A stretch of DNA of 17,648 nt from an uncultured Catenibacterium sp. Its GTDB lineage: Bacteria; Bacillota_I; Bacilli_A; Erysipelotrichales; Coprobacillaceae. The DNA is taken from assembly GCF_900540665.1 (NCBI RefSeq), contig NZ_UQGV01000047.1:1-17648 (forward strand), in the 5' to 3' direction. Positions within the stretch are counted from its first letter, which is position 1. Every line of letters starts with the position of its first letter. The notes under the pieces are model-generated. The model saw only the letters and a program-made list of their open reading frames with translations. It did not search any database and was not told where the DNA came from. Both the position numbers and the translations under genes were made by a program. Of this stretch, positions 7,096-13,665 are shown in pieces.

Positions 7096-7601
7096 AATAA
7101 GTATTTTGTAGGTATAATCTTTGTAAGATAGATATTGTTTTCTGAGAGAAAGAACTTGTATCCGTCTTTATACATCTGTTTTGTATCAATAATAAAGACA
7201 TACGGTTCACCATGTCTAGAGCCAACCTTCGTTGCAGTTTCTTTGTCTTGAGACAAATGAACGTATAAACGTGTCTGACTCAAAATACCTTCTTCTAGAA
7301 TAGAAGAAACAAAACGAGTTGCTGTGCCATGATATAGAATATCTGGTGGCTGGACTTCTTTTAAATCTACATTAACAGGAATAGAATGTCCCTGATTCGC
7401 ACGTATTCTTGTATGATCGACATTATATGAATAACGCTGTTTCTCATCTTCTCTCACAATTGTATCTAATTGTGTTAATGTGATATTTAATGCATCTAAT
7501 ATCTTTTGAACATCACCATAACCATGATCATCTAATTCAAGTCCAATACTTTCTGGACAATGTCTGAGAATATAACTTAAGCGTCTACTTTTTCGCTCCA
7601 T
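7083..7601 (-). CDS. kptA: RNA 2'-phosphotransferase Tpt1/KptA family
   Basis: NAD+-dependent enzyme that moves an internal RNA 2'-phosphate onto NAD+, giving ADP-ribose 1'',2''-cyclic phosphate. In fungi it completes tRNA splicing; the natural bacterial substrate is unknown. The family tetrad Arg-His-Arg-Arg fits R13-H14 (ILRHCPE), R67 (RIRANQGHS) and R129 (VGSRHG), and the NAD-pocket HGT is at 91-93. At 172 aa it is close to the family size. The start at 7601 overlaps the end of the fRMsr gene by 25 bases and has only a weak purine stretch before it, so translation is probably coupled to that gene. It is the last gene of the operon, directly before a terminator. No RNA ligase or tRNA-repair partner is nearby. 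Confidence 0.93.
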   Translation of the reverse strand: MERKSRRLSYILRHCPESIGLELDDHGYGDVQKILDALNITLTQLDTIVREDEKQRYSYNVDHTRIRANQGHSIPVNVDLKEVQPPDILYHGTATRFVSSILEEGILSQTRLYVHLSQDKETATKVGSRHGEPYVFIIDTKQMYKDGYKFFLSENNIYLTKIIPTKYLLAST

Positions 7602-8038
7602 AACGATTTCTCTAATACCTTACCAAGAGCTTCAAATAACTCCTGTTCCTGATCACCAAAACGAGCCAATGAATTAGAATCTACATCTAATACTGCAATC
7701 ACCTTACCTTCTTCATCATGTAAAGGGACTACAATTTCAGACTTTGCTTCTGCATCACAGGCAATATAGCCAGGGAATGTAGACACATCTTCAATAAGAA
7801 TTGTCTGGTCTCCCTGTACACATACACCACATGCGCCCTTACCTACCTTAATATGTGTACATGCTACTTTTCCCTGGAAAGGACCTAAGACAAGTTCCCC
7901 TGCTCTCATCACATAAAAGCCTACCCAGCTAATATCATCAATTACATCCATCATTAAAGCACTCGCATTAGACAAGTTAGTCACAATCCATTCATTTGGT
8001 GAAATAAGTGCTTCTAATTGTTTTACTAATAACTCCAT
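7577..8038 (-). CDS. msrC: Free methionine-(R)-sulfoxide reductase (GAF domain, fRMsr)
   Basis: Cytosolic GAF-domain enzyme that reduces free Met-R-sulfoxide to methionine using thioredoxin. The three redox cysteines sit at C60 (GPFQGKVAC), C70 (KGACG) and C94 (YIACD), with spacings of 10 and 24 residues, the same as E. coli C84/C94/C118. The active-site run SEIVVPL and the DVD turn (VLDVDSNSLARF) are intact. An extra cysteine, C73 (GVC), is close to C70. At 153 aa it is full length. The start at 8038 lies 2 bases after the nitroreductase stop, with its ribosome site AGGGGG inside that gene's last codons. It overlaps kptA by 25 bases. The operon as a whole looks like redox and damage repair. 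Confidence 0.93.
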   Translation of the reverse strand: MELLVKQLEALISPNEWIVTNLSNASALMMDVIDDISWVGFYVMRAGELVLGPFQGKVACTHIKVGKGACGVCVQGDQTILIEDVSTFPGYIACDAEAKSEIVVPLHDEEGKVIAVLDVDSNSLARFGDQEQELFEALGKVLEKSLWSEKVDA

Positions 8039-8040
8039 TA

Positions 8041-8568
8041 TTATTCCCCCTGTGTATATTCCTCATAAGATACAATAGTATCTAACTCTTTTCTCTTATC
8101 ATGCATTGGTCCAGGTACACAATCTTCTCTAGGATAACCAATAGGTAAGATCAATACTGGCACATAATTTTCAGGAATATTAAACTGTTTGATTAACTCC
8201 TTATAATCAAAAGCACCTACATAAGTAGAACCTAATCCTAAATCAAAGATTTTAAGCATCATATATGTAGCCACAATAGACACATCTACTTCACCACATT
8301 CTCTATTATGCATATCCTTCCATGATACAGTCTTGTCATAGCATAAAATCATTGCGAGAGGTGCATGGAAATGATATCTAGTGCATTCCTTTAGTTTCGC
8401 AAGATTATCTGGATCTTCTACTACAAGAATTCTTTGTGGCTGATAGTTTACAGCTGTAGGTGCTATTCTTGCAGCTTCTAATATTTTATCTATTTTTTCT
8501 TTATCTACCTTCTGATTAGAGAACTTTCTAACAGAGTATCTTTCTTCTAATAACTGATCAAATTCCAT
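8041..8568 (-). CDS. Nitroreductase-family FMN oxidoreductase
   Basis: FMN-dependent NAD(P)H oxidoreductase of the nitroreductase fold. The N-terminal FMN phosphate site is ERYSVRKFS (R10, S12, R14, K15), followed by APTAVNYQPQR, which contacts flavin. The C-terminal LPIGYPRED is the usual second FMN region. At 175 aa it is a short, minimal member, and the physiological substrate is unknown. The start at 8568 follows AAGGAGAAAA. It is the first gene of the nitroreductase-fRMsr-kptA operon, and the next gene starts 2 bases after its stop. Upstream, a -10 TATAAT with a weak -35 TTTATC at 17 bp gives a plausible promoter. A hairpin with a T-run sits further up (8622-8644). Confidence 0.9.
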   Translation of the reverse strand: MEFDQLLEERYSVRKFSNQKVDKEKIDKILEAARIAPTAVNYQPQRILVVEDPDNLAKLKECTRYHFHAPLAMILCYDKTVSWKDMHNRECGEVDVSIVATYMMLKIFDLGLGSTYVGAFDYKELIKQFNIPENYVPVLILPIGYPREDCVPGPMHDKRKELDTIVSYEEYTQGE

Positions 8569-8592
8569 AAGATTTTCTCCTTATAGAACTAT

Positions 8593-8621
8593 TATATAAG
8601 AAATACTCTTCTAGATAAACA
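8593..8621 (-). promoter_or_regulatory. Probable promoter of the nitroreductase-fRMsr-kptA operon
   Basis: Minus-strand -10 TATAAT within TTATATAATAG, about 25 bp before the start codon at 8568, with a weak TTTATC 17 bp upstream as -35. The -10 is consensus and the -35 is poor. Confidence 0.45.
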
Positions 8622-8644
8622 AAAAGCGATCAATCGATTGCTTT
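8613..8644 (-). terminator. Hairpin with U-tract in the nitroreductase 5' region
   Basis: Minus-strand AAAGCAAT, loop CGATTG, ATCGCTTT (one G-T pair), then TTGTTTATCT. It has terminator form, but no gene lies upstream on this strand before the divergent plus-strand gene. It could be an attenuator or end a short RNA. A second CAATC (about 8646-8650) could pair with the GATTG of the loop as an alternative fold. Confidence 0.4.
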
Positions 8645-8849
8645 AGATTGTCAACAAATTAGATGAAAATGTAAGTTTATATAGAATTGCTATTTGAAGC
8701 AAACAATACAACTAGCACTTCATAATAGTTCTTTAAAATCTATCACTTTTTATTTTATGTTATAATAAACAAAATAAGTTACTTGTGTCTCAATTTCTTA
8801 CATTTCTTACATTTTCTATTTATCTCTACTTTTAAAAATTAAATTAAGT

Positions 8850-8855
8850 TATAAT
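8850..8855 (+). promoter_or_regulatory. Likely -10 element of the TPM-pspA operon
   Basis: TATAAT at 8850-8855, about 36 bp before the start codon at 8892. No good -35 lies 16-18 bp upstream (TACTTT is the best), so an activator or a different sigma factor may be needed. A second TATAAT at 8761-8766 also lacks a -35. Confidence 0.4.
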
Positions 8856-8891
8856 TATTGTACTAAAAAAACAAGGAAAAGAGGTGAAAAT

Positions 8892-9854
8892 ATGCCAAGA
8901 CCTGGAACTAGCAGTGGTGGGCATCGTTCTTCTGGTGGGCATTCAAGTAGTCGCGTAAGTGGTGGTCATCACGTTGGTCAATCAAGTCGTCCTACAGGAG
9001 GTTCCTCTTTTAATAGAGGCCCTTCTATAAACCATTATCATAATACTTCTCCTTATCGAAGAGGCTATTATAGAAATAGCAGACATGGTTATACAGGTTC
9101 TACTAGTGGTTTAGGAACATTAATTGTTTGTATTATTATTTTTGCGATAATTGTTTTTAGTTTTTTCATGATAAGCAATGATCATAATAAAGTTGTTTCT
9201 ACAATTAATCGTGAAAAAATAGAAAATCGTGTTCCTTATAACAATAATTGTATTAAAGATGAATTAGGTTATATTGAAAACAGTTCACGACTTTCTAAAA
9301 ATCTTATGAACTTCTATAATAAAACGGGAGTTCAGCCTTATATTTATTTAAAAAGCTATGATTCGACTCTAATAAGTGATGATCAAAAAAATAGTTACGC
9401 ACAAACTTGGTATGAAGAAAATATTGATAATGAAGGTACGTTTTTACTCATCTACTATGCGGACTCTAATCCTAATGAAATTGGATATATGGCTTATGTC
9501 AATGGGAAACAAGTTACTTCTGTAATGGATAGTGAAGCGATTGATATTTTTTGGAACTATATTGATCGTTATTGGAGTGATAGTTCGCTTTCTACAGTAG
9601 ATGTTTTTACAAAGGTATATGATTCTACCGCAAAAACGATTATGACAAGAACAACTACTTCTAAAGATATTATAAAAATTATATGTATTATAGTTGGAAT
9701 TATGATTGTTTTAGGTGGGACCATTTATATCTTACGCATAAAGTTTAAACGTGATAAAGAAAAAGCCGAAGAAACAATTGAAATTTTAAAAACACCTCTT
9801 GATAAAACTGATGAATTAAGAGAGAAGTATTTAAATGAAGAAAGGAAAGAATAA
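8892..9854 (+). CDS. Two-helix membrane protein with TPM-like extracytoplasmic domain
   Basis: Residues 1-70 are a Gly/Ser/His/Arg-rich low-complexity tail (repeats of SSGGH). A first membrane helix lies at about 74-95. An extracytoplasmic domain of about 160 residues resembles the TPM fold: a helix (LSKNLMNFYNKTGVQPYIYL), the strand-helix DDQKNSYAQTWYEEN, and the NEGTFLLIYYAD strand. A second helix lies at about 260-281, followed by a charged cytoplasmic tail rich in Lys/Glu. The start at 8892 follows AAGAGGTG. The stop lies 2 bases before pspA, so the pair is an operon. In Bacillus, TPM-type proteins also occur beside PspA (ydjF-ydjG-ydjH-ydjI), which suggests a membrane partner or anchor for PspA. 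TPM assignment is by pattern only; the N-terminal tail is unlike most TPM proteins. Confidence 0.7.
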   Translation: MPRPGTSSGGHRSSGGHSSSRVSGGHHVGQSSRPTGGSSFNRGPSINHYHNTSPYRRGYYRNSRHGYTGSTSGLGTLIVCIIIFAIIVFSFFMISNDHNKVVSTINREKIENRVPYNNNCIKDELGYIENSSRLSKNLMNFYNKTGVQPYIYLKSYDSTLISDDQKNSYAQTWYEENIDNEGTFLLIYYADSNPNEIGYMAYVNGKQVTSVMDSEAIDIFWNYIDRYWSDSSLSTVDVFTKVYDSTAKTIMTRTTTSKDIIKIICIIVGIMIVLGGTIYILRIKFKRDKEKAEETIEILKTPLDKTDELREKYLNEERKE

Positions 9855-9856
9855 CT

Positions 9857-10531
9857 ATGGGAATTATTTCTAGATTTACTGACATTATGAAAAGCAATAT
9901 TAATGCTTTATTAGACAAATGTGAAGATCCAGCAAAAATGATTGATCAAACATTAAGAAATTTAAAGGAAGATTTAGCTGAAGTAAAAAAAGAAACAGCT
10001 AATATTATTGCGGATGCAAAAACTGCAGATCGTCAAGTGAAAGAATGTGAAGCAGAAATCGCAAAATATACAACAGCTGCACAAAATGCCTTAAAGGCTG
10101 GTAATGAAGATGATGCTAGAACATTAATTGCTAAAAAGCAACAATATGAAAGCAATCTTGTTTCTTATAAAAAGACACAAGAACTAACTTATGCTAATGA
10201 AGATAAAATGCGTCAAATGTATGATAAACTTGTCAATGATATTGAAACATTAGAAGCTAGAAGAGATGCTATTAAAGCAACTGTTGCTTCTGCAAAAGCT
10301 CAAGAACATATTAATACAATAGTCTCTGGTGGAGATAAGGCTAAATCTTCTATGGAATCATTTGAACGTTATGAAAAGAAAGCTGAAAAAATGTTGGATG
10401 CAGCTACTGCTGAAGCCGAATTAAATGCTCATACAAGTGCAGCTTCTTCTTTAGCTGATAAATATACCTCAAAAGGTGATGCTTCTGTAGAAGACGAACT
10501 TGCTGCTATGAAAGCAAAGCTTGGATTATAA
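9857..10531 (+). CDS. pspA: PspA/IM30 family membrane-stress protein
   Basis: Peripheral membrane protein of the bacterial ESCRT-III-like family; it oligomerises on damaged inner membrane and helps hold its integrity. The start is typical (MGIISRFTDIMKSNINALLDKCEDPAKM), with an amphipathic first helix. Long heptad-rich coiled-coil helices run from about 25 to 190 (LRNLKEDLAEVKKET, DARTLIAKKQQYESNLVSYKK, DIETLEARRDAIKATVASAKAQ). The C-terminal end is EDELAAMKAKLGL. At 224 aa it is the usual size. The ribosome site GAAAGGAAAG lies within the end of the upstream TPM-like gene, 2 bases away, so the two are probably coupled. A strong terminator follows at 10575. No PspF/PspBC or LiaRS genes are in the window, so control must come from elsewhere. 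Confidence 0.93.
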   Translation: MGIISRFTDIMKSNINALLDKCEDPAKMIDQTLRNLKEDLAEVKKETANIIADAKTADRQVKECEAEIAKYTTAAQNALKAGNEDDARTLIAKKQQYESNLVSYKKTQELTYANEDKMRQMYDKLVNDIETLEARRDAIKATVASAKAQEHINTIVSGGDKAKSSMESFERYEKKAEKMLDAATAEAELNAHTSAASSLADKYTSKGDASVEDELAAMKAKLGL

Positions 10532-10574
10532 TTACATTTGTATATTCCTCATACTAGTAACAAATTTAATGAAA

Positions 10575-10617
10575 ATATCAATTGGGATAACCCAAATTGG
10601 TATTTTTATTTTTTTTT
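10575..10617 (+). terminator. Terminator of the TPM-pspA operon
   Basis: A stem of five base pairs next to the loop (TTGGG/CCCAA, loop ATAA), a single bulged A, then seven more pairs (one T-G), followed by TTTTATTTTTTTTT. It is a strong rho-independent terminator facing the metQ gene. Confidence 0.85.
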
Positions 10618-10620
10618 GCT

Positions 10621-10678
10621 TAAAAAAAGACTGTTAACATTTTGTTTGTCAACAGTCTAAAAGCGGTCGAATGACCGC
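10621..10678 (-). terminator. Tandem terminators of metNIQ
   Basis: Two minus-strand hairpins follow metQ. GCGGTC, loop ATTC, GACCGC is followed by TTTT (10678-10659). AGACTGTT, a 15-base loop and AACAGTCT are followed by TTTTTTT (10658-10621). Together with the pspA terminator they insulate the two convergent operons. Confidence 0.8.
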
Positions 10679-10687
10679 CTCAATTCA

Positions 10688-11509
10688 TTATTCTGCAGGT
10701 TTTACAGATACTCCAAATTTCTTTTCAATCCATTTCTTAGTGCTATCGCTCTTTAAGATTTCAACTAGTTTCTTAATTGCTTTATTATCTTTATTTGATT
10801 CTTTTACAGCGATAATATTCTGGTAAGTCTTTGCAGCTTCAGAATTTGAATCTTCAGAAGTAATGATCTTATCTGTTACTTTTGCATCTAATGCATAGTT
10901 ACCATTAATAATACCAAAATCAACATCAGGTAATTTAGAAGCCACCTGTGCAGCATCTACTTCTACTAATTCAACTTTTTTGTTGTAAGAAACAACATCC
11001 TTCTTAGTTGCAGTTACACCTGTGTCTTTCTTTAATGTAAGAACACCATTGTCTGCAAGTAATAATAAAGCTCTTGCTTCATTTGTAGCATCATTAGGAA
11101 TTGCAATCTTAGCACCATCTTTAATATCAGATACTGCTTTATATTGAGTTGAGTATAATCCTAAAGGTTCAAAGTGGATTGCACCTACTGATACTAGATA
11201 TCCATCATCACCCTTCTTATAACCCTTATCCTTGTTGTAAGAAGTTAAGTATGGCTGATGCTGGAAGAAGTTTGCATCTAATGAACCATCTGAAGTAGAT
11301 GGGTTGATGTTAGGATAATCTGAGAATTCCTTAATCTTTAATTTATATCCTGCTTTTTCAAATTCTGGCTGGATATGCTTTAAGATAATAGCATGAGGTG
11401 AAGTTGTTGCACCTACTGTAATAGTTTTAGAATCTGACTTACTTCCACATCCTGCTAATGAGAAAGCTAAAAGACCTGCTGTAAATACTTTTAAAATGTT
11501 TTTGTTCAT
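10688..11509 (-). CDS. metQ: Methionine ABC transporter substrate-binding lipoprotein
   Basis: NlpA/MetQ-type lipoprotein that captures methionine (probably both isomers) outside the membrane and hands it to MetI-MetN. The N-terminal signal ends in the lipobox LAGC with lipidated Cys21. The family landmarks ITVGATTSPHAIIL, the SDYPNINP and LDANFFQHQPYL region, IPNDATNEARALLLL and FGIINGNYAL all fit MetQ. At 273 aa the length is usual. The start at 11509 (MNKNILK) is set by GGAGG 9 bases upstream; the ATG at 11524 overlaps that site and is rejected. It is the last gene of metN-metI-metQ, 23 bases after metI, and is followed by two terminators. Confidence 0.95.
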   Translation of the reverse strand: MNKNILKVFTAGLLAFSLAGCGSKSDSKTITVGATTSPHAIILKHIQPEFEKAGYKLKIKEFSDYPNINPSTSDGSLDANFFQHQPYLTSYNKDKGYKKGDDGYLVSVGAIHFEPLGLYSTQYKAVSDIKDGAKIAIPNDATNEARALLLLADNGVLTLKKDTGVTATKKDVVSYNKKVELVEVDAAQVASKLPDVDFGIINGNYALDAKVTDKIITSEDSNSEAAKTYQNIIAVKESNKDNKAIKKLVEILKSDSTKKWIEKKFGVSVKPAE

Positions 11510-11532
11510 AATATTTTCCTCCAATGTATTAA

Positions 11533-12204
11533 TTAATGTGTTGTTTTTTCTACGAGTTTGTCACCAATTGCCTGAACAATTGAAATTAAAATAAGAATTA
11601 AGATAATAACGACGAATGTGATATCTCCCATTGATCTCTGTAGACCATATCTGATCGCCATATCACCAAGTCCGCCTGCGCCAACAGAACCAACAATCGC
11701 AATCTGTCCAACTAACGCAATAAATGAAATTGTAAGACCTCTGATCATCCCTGGAATATTTTCTCTTAGATAAACATCAAAGATGATTTCTTTTGTACTG
11801 AGTCCCATCGCAATACTTGCTTCAATGATTCCTGGATCAATTTCCATAATGGCTGATTCCATCTGTCTTGCGACAAATGGTGCTGTTCCTATAACTAGAG
11901 GAACAAGTGCACCTTCGATACCAATAGTTGTACCAAATAAGGCACGAGAGAGTACTGCAACAGTAGGAATCAAGATAATGAATGGGATAGATCTAAACAA
12001 GTTAATAATCTTATCTAAGAGCCAGAAAACAGGTTCATTTTCTTTTAAACCATCTTTTCTAGTGATTACTACGATTACTGCTAAGAAGACTCCAATAACG
12101 ACTGAGATTAAACCACTGACAACTAACATAATTAATGTATCAATAATTGCCTGTGGAAAATCTGAAGCAAACTCTATAACGTTTGGAAATAACTTAGTTA
12201 CCAC
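11533..12204 (-). CDS. metI: Methionine ABC transporter permease
   Basis: Inner-membrane permease of the MetNIQ importer with five hydrophobic helices and the BPD-type EAA loop EASIAMGLSTKEIIF, which docks on MetN. Other typical pieces are LFRSIPFIILIPT, GTAPFVARQMESA and VGSVGAGGLGDMAIRYG. At 223 aa it is full length. Translation starts at a GTG (12204) that overlaps the last codons of metN by 11 bases and has an excellent ribosome site GGAGGTG at 7 bases. The overlap suggests balanced synthesis with the ATPase. Family and context agree. Confidence 0.95.
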   Translation of the reverse strand: MVTKLFPNVIEFASDFPQAIIDTLIMLVVSGLISVVIGVFLAVIVVITRKDGLKENEPVFWLLDKIINLFRSIPFIILIPTVAVLSRALFGTTIGIEGALVPLVIGTAPFVARQMESAIMEIDPGIIEASIAMGLSTKEIIFDVYLRENIPGMIRGLTISFIALVGQIAIVGSVGAGGLGDMAIRYGLQRSMGDITFVVIILILILISIVQAIGDKLVEKTTH

Positions 12205-13231
12205 GTTTAATCACCTCCACTTTAACTCCCTGCTGTTTTGTGAATTCTAATGCTTTCTTGATATCTACATCTTCACCAGTAAAGATTGTAATGAGTGTAC
12301 CAATTGGCTGTCCCTGGATAATTTCTACATTCCCAAAGATAATAGAACAATCAACACTATAATCTCTTGATAATACTGAGATTAATGCGACATCTGTATT
12401 AGAACTCTGATACTGTAATTTTACCATCTGCTGGTTTTCATTTAACTGTGTAATACGATGATTGTCTTTAATCAATTCATCAATCTTATTAAGATTGTTT
12501 GTAGTTGCAATAAAGTTCTTAGTAATCTGATGCTGTGGATTAGAGAAGATATCTACAATGTTTCCTTGTTCCACAACTCTACCATCTTCCATCACTGCCA
12601 CCTTATCACATACTTCCTTCACTACAGCCATTTCATGAGTAATTAAAATAACTGTTAAGCCAAGTTCTTTATTTACTTTCTTAATAAGCTGAAGAATACT
12701 TTGTGTTGTCTGAGGGTCTAAAGCACTTGTGGCTTCATCACATAGAAGTACTTTAGGATTGTTGGCAAGCGCTCTTGCGATTGCGACTCTTTGTTTCTGT
12801 CCTCCAGATAACTGACTTGGATAAGAATCCTTTCTTTCTACCAAATCGATAAGTTCGAGTAATTCTAAGACTCTCTTTTGAATCTTATCCTTACTCCAGC
12901 CTAGATGTTTTAATGGAAAAGCGATATTGTCATAAATAGTACGACTGTTGTAAAGATTAAAGTGCTGGAAGATCATTCCAATCTTTTCTCTTTCTTTTCT
13001 TAAATCTGCATCGGATAGTTTTAATAAATCTTTATCTCCAAATACAACAGCACCGCTATCAGGTTTTTCTAATAAGTTGATACATCTTACTAATGTAGAT
13101 TTACCAGCCCCTGAGAAACCAATAATACCGTAGATTTCACCTTCTTCAATATTCAGACTGACATCTTTGACAGCATGGACATCGCCATCTTTAGTCTTAA
13201 AAGTCTTTGTAACATGTTCTAAGTGGATCAT
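12194..13231 (-). CDS. metN: Methionine ABC transporter ATP-binding protein
   Basis: Cytoplasmic ATPase of MetNIQ. It shows Walker A GFSGAGKS (38-45), Q-loop Gln89, the signature LSGGQ (141-145), Walker B VLLCDE (161-166) and switch His199. The C-terminal part (about 265-345, VISV...VIQGQPIGTLITIFTGEDVDIKKALEFTKQQGVKVEVI) is the NIL domain, which in E. coli MetN binds methionine and inhibits transport when the cell is full. This gives feedback control in addition to the T-box upstream. The start at 13231 follows AAGGAGTG. At 345 aa it is full length. It is the first gene of the operon, with metI overlapping its end. Confidence 0.96.
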   Translation of the reverse strand: MIHLEHVTKTFKTKDGDVHAVKDVSLNIEEGEIYGIIGFSGAGKSTLVRCINLLEKPDSGAVVFGDKDLLKLSDADLRKEREKIGMIFQHFNLYNSRTIYDNIAFPLKHLGWSKDKIQKRVLELLELIDLVERKDSYPSQLSGGQKQRVAIARALANNPKVLLCDEATSALDPQTTQSILQLIKKVNKELGLTVILITHEMAVVKEVCDKVAVMEDGRVVEQGNIVDIFSNPQHQITKNFIATTNNLNKIDELIKDNHRITQLNENQQMVKLQYQSSNTDVALISVLSRDYSVDCSIIFGNVEIIQGQPIGTLITIFTGEDVDIKKALEFTKQQGVKVEVIKRGN

Positions 13232-13248
13232 GTTTTCACTCCTTCCCT

Positions 13249-13290
13249 TAAATAAAAAACGTTCTCATCCATATAATAGGACGAGAACGT
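13249..13290 (-). terminator. Regulated terminator of the metNIQ T-box
   Basis: Minus-strand ACGTTCTCGTCC and GGATGAGAACGT form a 12-bp stem (one non-standard pair) with an 8-base loop, followed by TTTTTTATTT. The left arm also takes part in the antiterminator with the T-box sequence. Confidence 0.9.
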
Positions 13291-13516
13291 AATGTTTCGT
13301 GTTACCACCTAAATTCATTATTAAGTCACCTTAATAACCTCTTCGAGTACCTGCATACTCTATCGCTGTAACGGGCGCTCCCGTCATGACTTACATTTCA
13401 GCCATGCAACTCCAAGACCATCTTCCTATAACTTCCCTTCATTCCTTCTCAGCTAACGGAACTCTCTGTATAAGTTTCATTACAGTACTCTTCTTTTCAC
13501 TGTCTTTTCTTGATGT
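13249..13516 (-). promoter_or_regulatory. T-box leader with methionine (AUG) specifier
   Basis: The leader of metNIQ reads uncharged tRNA-Met and allows transcription only when methionine is short. The T-box sequence AGGTGGTAACACG is at 13310-13298, and its TGGT bulge fits the ACCA end of tRNA-Met. Stem I carries AGTA (13489-13486), AGAGAG and GCTGAGA on its way to the apex. On the returning strand the specifier ATG (13421-13419) lies between a helix AACTT/AAGTT and a base helix AAGAC (13506-13502) / GTCTT (13418-13414), and is followed by a purine. The terminator lies at 13290-13249. The specifier agrees with the downstream gene function. Confidence 0.92.
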
Positions 13517-13522
13517 GGTTTC

Positions 13523-13551
13523 ATCTTAGCACCACAAATTTAGTGCGTCAA
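13523..13551 (-). promoter_or_regulatory. Promoter of metNIQ
   Basis: Minus-strand TTGACG (13551-13546), 17-bp spacer, TAAGAT (13528-13523). The predicted start, near 13516, is just upstream of Stem I of the T-box. Confidence 0.75.
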
Positions 13552-13588
13552 CACAAAACACGATAATATCTACTGCTTTAGTAGGATT

Positions 13589-13626
13589 ATAGTTTTATAG
13601 AATAGGGTACCATAGTTTTAAACTAT
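13589..13626. repeat. Palindrome and direct repeat of ATAGTTTTA
   Basis: ATAGTTTTA occurs at 13589-13597 and 13612-13620. The second copy is part of a perfect palindrome ATAGTTT-T-AAACTAT (13612-13626). It lies between the Nudix gene terminator and the metNIQ promoter. It could be a repressor operator; nothing else in 13552-13634 was recognised. Confidence 0.3.
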
Positions 13627-13634
13627 ATCAGTGC

Positions 13635-13665
13635 ATAAAAAAAGGATCTGTATTTCTACAGACCC
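13635..13665 (-). terminator. Terminator of the Fe-ADH-Nudix operon
   Basis: Minus-strand GGGTCTGTA, tetraloop GAAA, TACAGATCC (one G-T pair), then TTTTTTT. The Nudix stop codon at 13656 lies in the hairpin. Confidence 0.88.

Larger units (their letters stand above)
8569..8891. other. Divergent intergenic region, 323 bp
   Basis: It holds the promoter side of the nitroreductase operon (minus) and of the TPM-pspA operon (plus). I see no open frame with a ribosome site. Notable items are the hairpin at 8613-8644, a possible minus-strand promoter TTGTTT, 17 bp, TATATA near 8675-8705, and a tandem 9-bp repeat ATTTCTTAC x2 at 8793-8810. The DNA is very AT-rich throughout. Confidence 0.6.

Noticed and set aside
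11783..12250. Plus-strand open frame opposite metI
   Set aside because: It is antisense to a well-conserved permease and shows no independent features.
13249..13516. SAM (S-box) riboswitch for the methionine operon
   Set aside because: The T-box sequence AGGTGGTAACACG, AGTA and an ATG specifier are clear, while the S-box core is not seen.
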